NCBI GenBank assembly: GCA_035942915.1
Contig: DASZCR010000134.1
Span: 1-20,583, forward strand
DNA: 20,583 bases
Direction of reading: 5' to 3'
From: DASZCR01 sp035942915
GTDB taxonomy: Bacteria > Acidobacteriota > Blastocatellia > Pyrinomonadales > Pyrinomonadaceae
Part shown: piece after piece, positions 1 to 10,943 of the stretch
Position numbering within the stretch: position 1 is the first letter of the stretch
Layout of the letters: the number at the start of each line of letters is the position of its first letter
Made by a program: the position numbers and the translations under genes
Notes under the pieces: model-generated
What the model was told of the DNA's origin: nothing
Databases searched by the model: none
Seen by the model: the letters and a program-made list of their open reading frames with translations, nothing else

Positions 1-198
1 GAACTCTACCTCGCCATCGCCATCACAGGCGCGAGCCAACACATGGCCGGAATCTCCGAAGCCAAGACCATCGCCGCCATCAACACGGACCCGGACGCTC
101 CCATCTTCAAGCATTGCCGCTTCAGCATCGTCGAGGACTACCGCAAGGTCGTCCCACTGCTCCGCGAGAAGCTGAAAGAAGTGATAGGTGATGGGTGA
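1..198 (+). CDS. etfA: Electron transfer flavoprotein alpha subunit, C-terminal fragment
   Basis: This gene is cut by the left edge; frame 1 is open from base 1 to a TGA at 196-198. The fragment reads ITGASQHMAGISEAKTIAAI followed by NTDPDAPIFKH, which matches the FAD-binding C-terminal part of ETF alpha subunits (usual form GISGAIQHxAGM...VAINKDPxAPIF). ETF is the soluble FAD heterodimer that collects electrons from acyl-CoA dehydrogenases, so it fits the three ACAD genes and the EtfD-like membrane protein downstream. The last residues, VIGDG, and the stop codon are encoded by the left arm of the heptanucleotide repeat element starting at 181. ETF alpha proteins usually end close to the preceding EKLKE-like helix, so the original stop was probably replaced by the repeat. 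Confidence 0.9.
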   Translation, partial: ELYLAIAITGASQHMAGISEAKTIAAINTDPDAPIFKHCRFSIVEDYRKVVPLLREKLKEVIGDG

Positions 199-256
199 TA
201 GGTGATAGGAGAAGACAGTTTTTAATTCCTATCACCTATCACCCATTACTTATCAC
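181..256. repeat. Heptanucleotide inverted-repeat element, copy A
   Basis: The left arm (181-209) is four tandem units GTGATAG/GTGATGG plus a G. The right arm (228-256) is its reverse complement with about three mismatches over 29 bases. The 18-base loop (210-227) contains GAAGACAG followed by a T run. The left arm supplies the last five codons and the TGA stop of etfA, and the right arm ends 9 bases before the ATG at 266. Seen directly: tandem units, inverted arms, and the loop core shared with the other copies. Inferred: a mobile or amplified extragenic element of REPIN/MITE type, transcribed as a long hairpin between co-oriented genes. Confidence 0.9.
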
Positions 257-265
257 CCGATTAAA

Positions 266-2359
<2,094 letters not shown>

Positions 2360-2387
2360 TTCGCTGTTTACCGAGCGAGAGCATGTT

Positions 2388-3566
<1,179 letters not shown>

Positions 3567-3571
3567 AAGCG

Positions 3572-3652
3572 GTGATAGGTGATGGGTGATAGGTGATGGG
3601 ATAACTCCTGTCTTCTCTTATCACCTATCACCCATCACCCATCACCTATCAC
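3572..3652. repeat. Heptanucleotide inverted-repeat element, copy B
   Basis: The left arm (3572-3604) has four GTGATRG units plus GATAA. The right arm (3618-3652) has five complementary units. The loop (3605-3617) reads CTCCTGTCTTCTC, whose reverse complement contains GAAGACAGG, so this copy is inverted relative to copies A and C. It begins 5 bases after the stop of the upstream ACAD gene and ends 7 bases before the ATG at 3660. It therefore occupies the place where a ribosome binding site would normally lie. Confidence 0.9.
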
Positions 3653-3659
3653 TAAACAG

Positions 3660-4811
3660 ATGGATTTCGACCTCAACAAACCGCAGAAGTTGTTGAAGGA
3701 ATCGGCGCGGGCGCTGCTGGCGCGCGAGTGTGCGCCGCGACGTGTGCGTGAGTTGATGGAGACGGAGACGGCGCACGACGAAGGGCTGTGGCAGACGATG
3801 GCAGAGCAGGGCTGGACGGGACTGGTCGTGCCGGAGGAGCAGGGCGGGTTGGGACTCGGTCTGGTCGAGATGGCGGCCGTCGCCGAAGAGATGGGGCGAG
3901 CCTGCCTGCCGGGCGCGTTCCTCTCGACGCTCTTTGCCGCCGCGCTCATCGAACGCGCCGGAAGCGCGGCGCAACGCGCGCAATATCTCGCACCCATCGC
4001 GTCCGGCGAACTGAAGGCGACGGTCGCCCTGCTCGAAGAGAGCGCGAACTGGGACGTTGACGGCGTTAGACTGAAGGCCGCGCGCGTCGGCGACAGCTTC
4101 AACCTGACAGGAAGAAAACTGTTCGTGCCTGACGCCGAAGTGAGCGACCTTCTCATCTGCGTCGCACGAGACAGTGAAGGCGTCGTGCTCCTGCCCGTCG
4201 AGCGCGCGGGCGTGGGCGTCAACGTCGCGCCGATGCCTGCGATGGACGCGACGCGCAAGCTCTACGAAGTCAGTTTTGAAGATGTCGGTGTTGCCGCAGG
4301 CGAGGCGTTAGGCGCAGGCGGCGACGCGCGTGCGGCGCTGGTCGGCGCTTTGGAGGTGGCGACCGCAGTGCTGTGTGCGGAGATGGTCGGTGGAATGCAG
4401 TGGGTGCTCGATACGACGGTCGAGTATGCCAAGACGCGCCAGCAGTTCGGGCGTCCTATCGGCTCTTTTCAGGCCGTGCAACATCAGTGCGCGGACATGC
4501 TGCTGATGACTGAGAGCGCGCGTTCGGCCGCTTATTATGCCGCGTGGACGCTGACCGAAGGCGACCCGGCCGCGAGCGCCGCCGTCGCCATTGCTAAAGC
4601 ATATTGTTCGGATGCTTACCGCGAGGTGGCGAATCGGGGCGTGCAAGTGCATGGCGGCATCGGGTTCACTTGGGAGCACGACTTGCAGCTTTACTACAAG
4701 CGCAGCAAGTCGTCCGAGACGCTCTACGGCGACGCCACTTTTCACCGCGAGCGCATCGCGCGTCTCATCGTTGACGGCGACACCGCCACAGCGCAGGAGG
4801 GGAAGCGATGA
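3660..4811 (+). CDS. Acyl-CoA dehydrogenase, FadE28-like partner subunit
   Basis: This 383-residue ACAD-family protein lacks the usual TEPxxGSD flavin motif: the corresponding stretch is LLEESANWDVDGVRLKAARV. It retains RQQFG at 260-264 and QVHGGIGFTWEHD from 329. The C-terminal EGTSEI-like segment is also replaced, by SSETLYGDATFH. The motif set is complementary to that of the ACAD encoded just upstream, which suggests an obligate alpha2beta2 complex sharing flavin and substrate sites, as known for mycobacterial FadE28-FadE29. The ATG at 3660 is seven bases downstream of a repeat element and has no visible Shine-Dalgarno sequence. The gene ends in an ATGA overlap with the SDR gene, so those two are probably translationally coupled. 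Confidence 0.9.
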   Translation: MDFDLNKPQKLLKESARALLARECAPRRVRELMETETAHDEGLWQTMAEQGWTGLVVPEEQGGLGLGLVEMAAVAEEMGRACLPGAFLSTLFAAALIERAGSAAQRAQYLAPIASGELKATVALLEESANWDVDGVRLKAARVGDSFNLTGRKLFVPDAEVSDLLICVARDSEGVVLLPVERAGVGVNVAPMPAMDATRKLYEVSFEDVGVAAGEALGAGGDARAALVGALEVATAVLCAEMVGGMQWVLDTTVEYAKTRQQFGRPIGSFQAVQHQCADMLLMTESARSAAYYAAWTLTEGDPAASAAVAIAKAYCSDAYREVANRGVQVHGGIGFTWEHDLQLYYKRSKSSETLYGDATFHRERIARLIVDGDTATAQEGKR

Positions 4812-5584
4812 CGGCGCACGTCAAAGACCTGTTCGACCTTTCGGGTCGCGTGGCGATAGTCACGGGTGGTTCGAGGGGCTTGGGGCGCGAGATGGCTGAA
4901 GGACTGGCTGAGGCGGGCGCGTCCCTGATGCTGTGCGCGCGGCGCGAAGAATGGCTCACGCCGACGGTTGAAGAGCTGCGCGGGCGCGGCTTCGTGGTCG
5001 ATGGTATGCTCTGCGACGTGGTCAGACAGGAGCAGGTGCAGGCGGTCGTTGACCGCACGATAGAGCGGTTCGGCAAGGTTGATATCCTCATCAACAACGC
5101 AGGTGTCTCGTGGGGCGAGCGACCCGAAAAGATGCCGCTCGACAAATGGCAGAAGGTTATCGACGTGAATCTGACGGGCGCTTTCCTGTTTGCGCAGGCC
5201 GCCGGGCGCGAGATGTTGAAGCGCGGCTACGGCCGCATCATCAACGTCTCATCCGTGTCGGGCTTGCAATCTTCGGCCGATGGCCCGCACTACGTCGGGT
5301 ACGCGGCGAGCAAGGCGGGACTCTTTGGCCTGACGCGCGAGTTGGCGGCCTCTTGGGGCAGACAGGGCATCCGCGTCAACGCCATCGCGCCGGGCTTCTT
5401 CCACTCGCGCCTCGCCGACGCCGTTATCGAATATGCCGAAGCATCAATCAAGGCGCGCAGCCCCATTCCGCGCGTCGGAGAAGCGGGCGAACTCAAGGGC
5501 GTCGCACTCTTCCTCGCCGCCGATGCTTCAAACTACATCACCGGCCAGACCATCATCGTCGACGGCGGCCGCACCATCGTCTAA
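4808..5584 (+). CDS. Short-chain dehydrogenase/reductase (FabG-like)
   Basis: This 258-residue classical SDR has the cofactor motif TGGSRGLG near residues 19-26, NNAG near 96-99, a Ser at about 149 and the catalytic pair Tyr165/Lys169 in YAASK. The length and the C-terminal NYITGQTIIVDGG are typical of FabG/gluconate dehydrogenase-like enzymes that oxidise or reduce a hydroxy/keto group with NAD(P). In this context it most likely acts on a hydroxyacyl- or oxoacyl-CoA, but the substrate cannot be read from sequence. A strong ribosome binding site, CAGGAGG, lies at 4794-4800, inside the end of the upstream ACAD gene. The start overlaps that gene's stop as ATGA. Confidence 0.92.
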   Translation: MTAHVKDLFDLSGRVAIVTGGSRGLGREMAEGLAEAGASLMLCARREEWLTPTVEELRGRGFVVDGMLCDVVRQEQVQAVVDRTIERFGKVDILINNAGVSWGERPEKMPLDKWQKVIDVNLTGAFLFAQAAGREMLKRGYGRIINVSSVSGLQSSADGPHYVGYAASKAGLFGLTRELAASWGRQGIRVNAIAPGFFHSRLADAVIEYAEASIKARSPIPRVGEAGELKGVALFLAADASNYITGQTIIVDGGRTIV

Positions 5585-5589
5585 GAGAA

Positions 5590-5719
5590 GTGATGGGTGA
5601 TAGGAAGATTGTGATAGGTGATAGGTGATGGGTGATAAGAGAATAGTGATAGGTGATGGGTGAGAGGTGATAAGAGAAGACAGGTTTTATCCTATCACCC
5701 ATCACCCATCACCTATCAC
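5590..5719. repeat. Heptanucleotide inverted-repeat element, copy C, with triplicated left arm
   Basis: Three runs of GTGATRG units (5590-5604, 5611-5638, 5646-5674) are separated by short spacers, and a single complementary right arm lies at 5691-5719. The loop beside the innermost arm contains GAGAAGACAGGTTTTAT, the clearest version of the shared core. The extra left arms look like local duplications. The element starts 5 bases after the SDR stop and ends 14 bases before the acyl-CoA synthetase start, leaving room for GAGGAG at 5725-5730. Together with a few flanking bases it accounts for the whole intergenic region. Confidence 0.9.
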
Positions 5720-5733
5720 TGATTGAGGAGAGC

Positions 5734-7425
5734 ATGATTAGTAAAGCAGGAGCGGAGAAGGGGGCGGCGGCGTCGGCTTATGCGGCGCGGCCTTGGCTCG
5801 AACATTACGACTACTGGGTGCGCGAGCACATGAACTATCCGCGAAGGCCGCTGCATGAAATCCTGCGGATGGCGGCCGTCGATGTGCCTGATAGACCGGC
5901 GACGGCCTTCCTCGGCGCGCATCTCACTTTCGCCCAACTCAGGGAGCAGGCCGATAAACTGTCGGCCGCGCTCTCTGCGCTCGGCATCACGCAGCACGAC
6001 CGCGTCGGCATCATGTTGCCGAACTGCCCGCAGTACATCATCGCAGCCTTCGCCGTCCTGCGCCTCGGCGCGGTCATCGTCAACGTCAACCCGCTCTATA
6101 CGCCGCGCGAGGTTCTCGTCGTCGCCAAAGATTCGGGGATGCGTACACTGCTGACGCTCGACCTGTTAGCGCCCATCACGCTCTCGGTCAGAGAGCAGAC
6201 GAGCATCGAACACGTCATCGTCACGTCGCTCGCGGAATACTCGGCCAGCGCCGCGCCGTGTCCTGCGGTCGAAGGCGCACGCAGGCTGGCAGATTTGCTG
6301 GCCGATGTCGCGGAGCCGGAACTGCCGACGGTCAACATCGACTCCGAAGACATCGCCGTGCTGCAATACACGGGCGGCACGACCGGCGTCCCGAAGGGCG
6401 CAATGCTCACACACTACAACCTCTTCGCCAACGTGATACAGACACAGTGCTGGCACTACAGCGACATGCGACGGGGCGAAGACACATATCTTCTCGTCAT
6501 CCCTTTCTTTCACATCTACGGCTTCACGGTCGGTCTCCTGTCCGGCGTCTGGCGCGGCGCGCAGCAGGTCTTGATTCCGAAGTACGACGTGGATGCGCTC
6601 CTCAAAGCCATCCGCGATTATCGGCCGACCTATTTCCCGGCCGTCCCGACTATCTACATCTCTCTGCTCAACCATCCGCAGGCGAGGGAGTACGGCCTCG
6701 ACAAGATACGCACCTTCAACAGTGGGTCGGCTCCTTTGCCGGTCGAAGTCCTTGAACAGTTCGAGCGGCTCACGGGCGGCACGCTCAAGGAGGGCTACGG
6801 ACTCTCGGAAGCGTCGCCCGTCACGCACACGACGCCCGAACTCTCGCGCCGCAAGCCGGGCAGCATCGGTCTGCCGCTGCCCGACACGGACATCAAGGTT
6901 GTCGACCTCGAAACGGGCGAGCGCGAAGTGCCCGTCGGTCATGAAGGCGAACTTTGCATCGCCGGGCCGCAGGTGATGAAGGGCTACTGGAACCGGCCGG
7001 ACGAGACGGCCATCGCGCTGCGACAGGACGAGGCCGGACGCACGTGGCTCTACACGGGCGACGTGGCGCGCATGGACGAAGACGGCTACACCTACATCGT
7101 GCAGCGCAAGAAAGACATGATTATTGTCAGCGGCTTCAACGTCTATCCGTCCGAAGTCGAAGGCGTGCTCTACACGCACCCGGCCGTTTTGGAGGCGGCC
7201 GTCATTGGCGTCCCTGACGCCTATCGTGGCGAGGCGGTCAAGGCTTTCGTCGTGCTCAAACCGGGCGCGTCGGCGACGCCCGAAGAATTGACCGAACACT
7301 GCAAGCGCGGTCTCGCCGAGTTCAAAGTTCCATCGGCAGTTGAACTGCGCGAGAGCCTTCCGAAGACGGCCGTCGGCAAGATTCTCCATCGCATGCTCCG
7401 CGAGGAAGAACAGGGCAAGAGTTGA
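5734..7425 (+). CDS. Acyl-CoA synthetase (AMP-forming, FadD-like)
   Basis: This 563-residue member of the ANL superfamily activates a carboxylic acid to acyl-CoA through an acyl-adenylate. The phosphate-binding motif YTGGTTGVPKG is at 212-222 and GYGLSEAS, which contacts adenine, is at 354-361. The hinge region RKKDMIIVSGFNVYPSEVE starts at 458. The C-terminal catalytic Lys is Lys549 in PKTAVGK. Length and motif set fit medium/long-chain fatty acyl-CoA ligases. It would supply substrate to the neighbouring ACAD and hydroxyacyl-CoA enzymes; chain length is not predictable. The ATG at 5734 is preceded closely by GAGGAG at 5725-5730. Confidence 0.93.
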   Translation: MISKAGAEKGAAASAYAARPWLEHYDYWVREHMNYPRRPLHEILRMAAVDVPDRPATAFLGAHLTFAQLREQADKLSAALSALGITQHDRVGIMLPNCPQYIIAAFAVLRLGAVIVNVNPLYTPREVLVVAKDSGMRTLLTLDLLAPITLSVREQTSIEHVIVTSLAEYSASAAPCPAVEGARRLADLLADVAEPELPTVNIDSEDIAVLQYTGGTTGVPKGAMLTHYNLFANVIQTQCWHYSDMRRGEDTYLLVIPFFHIYGFTVGLLSGVWRGAQQVLIPKYDVDALLKAIRDYRPTYFPAVPTIYISLLNHPQAREYGLDKIRTFNSGSAPLPVEVLEQFERLTGGTLKEGYGLSEASPVTHTTPELSRRKPGSIGLPLPDTDIKVVDLETGEREVPVGHEGELCIAGPQVMKGYWNRPDETAIALRQDEAGRTWLYTGDVARMDEDGYTYIVQRKKDMIIVSGFNVYPSEVEGVLYTHPAVLEAAVIGVPDAYRGEAVKAFVVLKPGASATPEELTEHCKRGLAEFKVPSAVELRESLPKTAVGKILHRMLREEEQGKS

Positions 7426-7521
7426 ACGACCCTTCTTCTTCGCATCTCCCGCGTCTTACGTTCGAGATTAATTTTCACGTCGGGAGGCGCGAGAGGCGCA
7501 GAGATAAAAAGGCAGAGAGCG
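7426..7521. other. Intergenic spacer with imperfect inverted repeat
   Basis: This 96-base gap contains TCTTCGCATCTCCCGCGTCT (from about 7438) and, on the far side of an AT-rich centre (GATTAATTTTC), GGGAGGCGCGAGAGGCGCAG. The second block is an imperfect reverse complement of the first. The block GGCGCGAGAGGCGCAGAGA resembles extragenic repeats with 9-10 base units such as CGCAAAGGCGCAAAGA that I recall from several environmental genomes. It may be a different small repeat family or a hairpin upstream of the next gene. Pairing is imperfect, so this is a weak call. Confidence 0.35.
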
Positions 7522-9939
7522 ATGAGCTACACAATCAAACGCGTGGTGGTCATCGGGTCGGGGACGATGGGCGGCGGGATTGCTGCGCACGCGGCCAACG
7601 CCGGACTGGCCGTCCACCTGCTCGACATCGCGCCGCGCGAACTCTTGCCGGAGGAGGAGCAGCGCGGTCTCACGCTGGCAAGCCCGCAGGTGCGCAACCG
7701 CATCGTCGCAGCCTCGCTCGAACGCCTGAAGAAGTCGAAGCCTGCCGCCTTCTTCACGCCCGAAGCGGCGGAGTTGGTGACAATCGGCAATCTCGAAGAC
7801 GACTTCGAGCGGGTGGCCGAAGGCGACTGGATAGTTGAAGCCATCGTCGAGCGTCTGGAACCGAAGCGCGAGTTGATGGCGCGCATCGAGCGCGTGCGCC
7901 AGCCCGCGAGCATCGTTTCAAGCAACACTTCGGGGCTGCCGATTGCCTCCATCGCCGCCGCGACTGCCGATGATTTCAAGGCGCACTTCCTCGGCACGCA
8001 CTTCTTCAACCCGCCGCGCTACATGAAACTGCTCGAAGTCATCCCGACGGCCGAGACGAAGCCTGAGGTTGTCGAGTTCATGACGGAGTTTGCCGAGCGT
8101 CGTCTCGGCAAGGGCGTCGTCGTCTGTAAAGATACGCCGAACTTCATCGCCAATCGTCTCGGCTCCGTTCTCGGAGCTTCGACGCTCGCCTTCGTCCTCG
8201 AACACAAGTACACGGTCGAAGAAGCGGATGCCATCCTCAGCCCGCTCATCGGTCGCCCGAAGACCGGGCTCTTCCGCCTGCAAGACCTCGTCGGCCTCGA
8301 CGTTTCAAGCCCGGTCGGCGAGAACCTCTACAGCCTGATTCCCGAAGATGAGACGCGCGAGGTGCTGCGTAACCAGAACGCCGTCAAGCTGCGCGCCGTG
8401 CAGATGGAGCGCGGGCGTCTGGGCGACAAGACGGGGCAGGGCTTTTACAAGAAGCCGCCGAAGGGCGAGCAGGGCGAGATTCTCTCGCTCGACCTTGAGA
8501 CGTTTGAATATCGCGCGCGACGCGAGCCAGAGATTCCTTCCATCAAAGAGGCTCTGAAGATAAAGTCTCTGCCTGCGCGTCTCGCCTACGTGCTCGCGCA
8601 GGACGATAAAGCCGGGAGGCTCGCGCGTCACGCCGTCTATCACACGCTCGCATACGCCTCGCGCCGCATCCCCGAAATCACAGACCATCTCATCAACGTC
8701 GACCGTGCGATGCGTTGGGGCTACTCGCACGAGTTGGGGCCGTTCGAGTTGTGGGATGCGCTCGGCGTGCGCGCGACGGCCGACGCGATGGAACGTGAAG
8801 GCATCGCGGTTGCGCGATGGGTCAGGGAGATGCTCGACGCCGGTCATGAAAGCTTCCACCGCTCCGAAGACGGCTTTGTGAGCTACTACGACCCGGCGCG
8901 GCGGACTTACATCAGAGAAGCGACGGACGCGCGAAAGATAACTCTCGCGCGTCTGAAGTCTGCGGGGCGCGTCGTGCGCGAGAATCGCGGCGCGAGCCTC
9001 GTTGACATCGGCGAGGGCGTGGTCTGTCTTGAGTTCCATACCAAGCTCAACACGCTCGACGAAGATATCAGGAACATGCTGCGCGAGGCCGTCGAGGAGG
9101 TTGAGACGCGCGACTGGCGTGGCCTCGTCATCGGCAACGACGCCGCAGACTTCTCTGTCGGCGCGAATCTCGCGGGCGGTATCAGTGCGGGCGGCTTCGA
9201 GGCGATTGAGCGTGCCGTGCGTGAGATGCAGGACGCACTGATGGCCGTGCGTTGCTGCTCGAAGCCGGTCGTCACGGCTCCGGCGGGGCGCACGCTCGGC
9301 GGCGGCTGCGAGGTCTCGATGGCGGGCGCGCGTGCGGCCGCTGCCGCAGAGGCTTACATGGGTCTGGTGGAAGTTGGCGTCGGGCTGATTCCCGGCGCGG
9401 GCGGCTGCAAGGAGTTGGTGCGTCGCATCGTCTCGCCGCCGATGCGCGCGACGCGAAAGACCGACCCGCTCCCCTTCCTACAACACGCGCTACAGACCAT
9501 CGCCAGCGCCAAAGTCTCGACGAGCGCAGCCGAGGCGCGCACCTACGGCTACCTGACGGACGCAGACCTCGTCGTGATGAACCGCGAACACCTGTTGACC
9601 GAAGCCAGACGGCTAGTCCTGACACTCGCAAACGCGGGCTATGCGCCGCCCGCGCGCAGCGCCAAAAACTGTTACGCGGCCGGTCGTGACGCGCTCGCAG
9701 CCCTGCGCGCAGGTCTCTACACCATGCAGCGAGGCGGCTACATGAGCGAGTACGACCTGCACGTTAGCCTCAAAGTGGCGCACGTCCTCGCGGGCGGCCA
9801 CATCTCTGCGGGGCAGTGGGTGGACGAGCAATACTTCCTCGACCTCGAACGCGAGGCGTTCGTCTCACTCTGCGGCGAGCCGAAGACGGTCGAGCGCATC
9901 AAGCACATGTTGACGACGGGCAAGCCTTTGCGAAATTGA
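7522..9939 (+). CDS. Bifunctional 3-hydroxyacyl-CoA dehydrogenase/enoyl-CoA hydratase (FadN-like)
   Basis: This 805-residue fusion catalyses the hydration and NAD-dependent oxidation steps of beta-oxidation. The order is dehydrogenase first, hydratase second, as in Bacillus FadN and opposite to E. coli FadB. The NAD motif GSGTMG is at 12-17, SSNTSG at 133-138, and the catalytic His160/Glu172 dyad lies in HFFNPPRYMKLLEV. The C-terminal crotonase domain (about 480 onward) keeps both hydratase glutamates: Glu597 in GGGCEVSM and Glu617 in GLVEVGVGLIPGAGG, twenty residues apart as in canonical enoyl-CoA hydratases. Both activities are therefore probably intact. The thiolase that usually accompanies FadN is not in this window. 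The ATG at 7522 follows a purine-rich GGCAGAGAGCG. Confidence 0.93.
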   Translation: MSYTIKRVVVIGSGTMGGGIAAHAANAGLAVHLLDIAPRELLPEEEQRGLTLASPQVRNRIVAASLERLKKSKPAAFFTPEAAELVTIGNLEDDFERVAEGDWIVEAIVERLEPKRELMARIERVRQPASIVSSNTSGLPIASIAAATADDFKAHFLGTHFFNPPRYMKLLEVIPTAETKPEVVEFMTEFAERRLGKGVVVCKDTPNFIANRLGSVLGASTLAFVLEHKYTVEEADAILSPLIGRPKTGLFRLQDLVGLDVSSPVGENLYSLIPEDETREVLRNQNAVKLRAVQMERGRLGDKTGQGFYKKPPKGEQGEILSLDLETFEYRARREPEIPSIKEALKIKSLPARLAYVLAQDDKAGRLARHAVYHTLAYASRRIPEITDHLINVDRAMRWGYSHELGPFELWDALGVRATADAMEREGIAVARWVREMLDAGHESFHRSEDGFVSYYDPARRTYIREATDARKITLARLKSAGRVVRENRGASLVDIGEGVVCLEFHTKLNTLDEDIRNMLREAVEEVETRDWRGLVIGNDAADFSVGANLAGGISAGGFEAIERAVREMQDALMAVRCCSKPVVTAPAGRTLGGGCEVSMAGARAAAAAEAYMGLVEVGVGLIPGAGGCKELVRRIVSPPMRATRKTDPLPFLQHALQTIASAKVSTSAAEARTYGYLTDADLVVMNREHLLTEARRLVLTLANAGYAPPARSAKNCYAAGRDALAALRAGLYTMQRGGYMSEYDLHVSLKVAHVLAGGHISAGQWVDEQYFLDLEREAFVSLCGEPKTVERIKHMLTTGKPLRN

Positions 9940-9955
9940 CGAGGGGGAGACAAGG

Positions 9956-10438
9956 ATGACGCGCGCGGCCGACGACGAAAAATCTGCCGACAACACGAAA
10001 AGCCGTCAGGCCGTCAGCGGGCTTGAGTACATGCGCCAGTTGGTGACGGGCGAGCGCGAGCCTTCCGGCATGGCGCGTCTGATGAACATGAGGCTCGTCG
10101 AGGTCAGCGAAGGGCGCGCGGTCTTTGCCGTCTCGCCGGACGAGCGCCACTACAACGGCCTCGGCATCGCGCACGGAGGTCTGGCCGCGACCCTGCTCGA
10201 CTCGGCGCTCGGTTGCGCCATCAATACGATGATGCCTGCGGGCAGAATCTTCACGACGCTTGAGATGAAGGTTAACTATGTTCGGCCGATGCGGCGCGAG
10301 ACGGGCGAGGTGCGCTGCGAGGCGCAGGTGATACATGCGGGCGGCCGCACGGCGATGGCCTCAGGCCGCATCATCGACAGCGGCGGAAAGCTTTACGCGC
10401 ATGGCACGGCGACCTGTATGCTGTTTCGCGCCGGTTGA
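9956..10438 (+). CDS. PaaI-family hotdog thioesterase, paralogue 1
   Basis: This 160-residue hotdog-fold protein carries the PaaI/4-hydroxybenzoyl-CoA thioesterase-like core: HYNGLGIAHGGLAATLLDSA with the HGG active-site turn, then TTLEMKVNYVRP and ETGEVRCEAQVIHAGGRTA. Such proteins hydrolyse acyl-CoA thioesters, often to rescue trapped CoA. It starts 16 bases after the FadN-like stop, behind a good ribosome binding site (GAGGGGGA near 9941-9948), so it is very likely in the same operon. It is closely similar over its whole length to the product of 12258-12764, and the two flank the MaoC-like and ACAD10/11-like genes. Confidence 0.9.
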   Translation: MTRAADDEKSADNTKSRQAVSGLEYMRQLVTGEREPSGMARLMNMRLVEVSEGRAVFAVSPDERHYNGLGIAHGGLAATLLDSALGCAINTMMPAGRIFTTLEMKVNYVRPMRRETGEVRCEAQVIHAGGRTAMASGRIIDSGGKLYAHGTATCMLFRAG

Positions 10439-10467
10439 GGATGAACATCGAAGGTGAAGGTGAACGG

Positions 10468-10860
10468 ATGAAAGTCGGCGATGTGATAGCTTGGGAGCGA
10501 ACATTCACGGAGGAGGATGTCCGTCTGTTTGCGAGGTTTTCCGGCGACGAGGGGACGCATCATCTACAACCGGACGAGACGGGCAGGCTGATGGTACACG
10601 GACTGTTGACGGCGACTCTGCCGACGAAAATCGGCGGCAGCATCAACTTCATCGCGCGCCAACTGACCTTTCAGTTTCATCGTCCCGTCTTCAGCGGCGA
10701 CACGGTGCGTTGCGAGGTGACGATTGAAGAGCTGACCGAGAAGGAGCAATACACGCAGTTGAACTCTTCGTGGGTCTGTCGTAATCAGCATGGCAAAGAA
10801 GTGATGACCGGGCAGGCGCAAGGCGTCGTGCGCGCGAGCGCGACGGCCGGCGGCTCTTAA
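10468..10860 (+). CDS. MaoC-like hotdog dehydratase/hydratase
   Basis: This is a roughly 130-residue single hotdog domain of the MaoC/R-specific enoyl-CoA hydratase type. It contains TFTEEDVRLFARFSGDEGTHH followed by GRLMVHGLL. The Asp of FSGD and the His five residues later match the Asp/His pair of PhaJ-type hydratases, but the usual Asn-Pro between them is Gly-Thr here. The likely role is hydration of an enoyl-CoA or dehydration of a hydroxyacyl-CoA. Three in-frame starts exist: TTG 10435, ATG 10441 and ATG 10468. I chose 10468 because the protein then starts MKVGDVI like its family and is preceded by GAAGGTGAA; with the earlier starts it overlaps or abuts the thioesterase gene. Confidence 0.85.
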   Translation: MKVGDVIAWERTFTEEDVRLFARFSGDEGTHHLQPDETGRLMVHGLLTATLPTKIGGSINFIARQLTFQFHRPVFSGDTVRCEVTIEELTEKEQYTQLNSSWVCRNQHGKEVMTGQAQGVVRASATAGGS

Positions 10861-10943
10861 ACTGACGATGAAATTACGGTGTGAGATGCTACGGCCGTCG
10901 GAGTTACTACTAATTGGTGAGGACGCGTGGAGACATTTGATAG

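Noticed and set aside
5590..5719. Heptamer clusters considered as a CRISPR array, origin iterons or DnaA boxes
   Set aside because: Units are only 7 bases and directly adjacent, there are no unique spacers of constant length, the arms are inverted around a core, and no replication or cas genes are nearby.
6166..7389. Minus-strand open frame of about 407 codons opposite the acyl-CoA synthetase
   Set aside because: Shadow of a clear ANL enzyme gene; no domain motifs and no supporting ribosome binding site seen.
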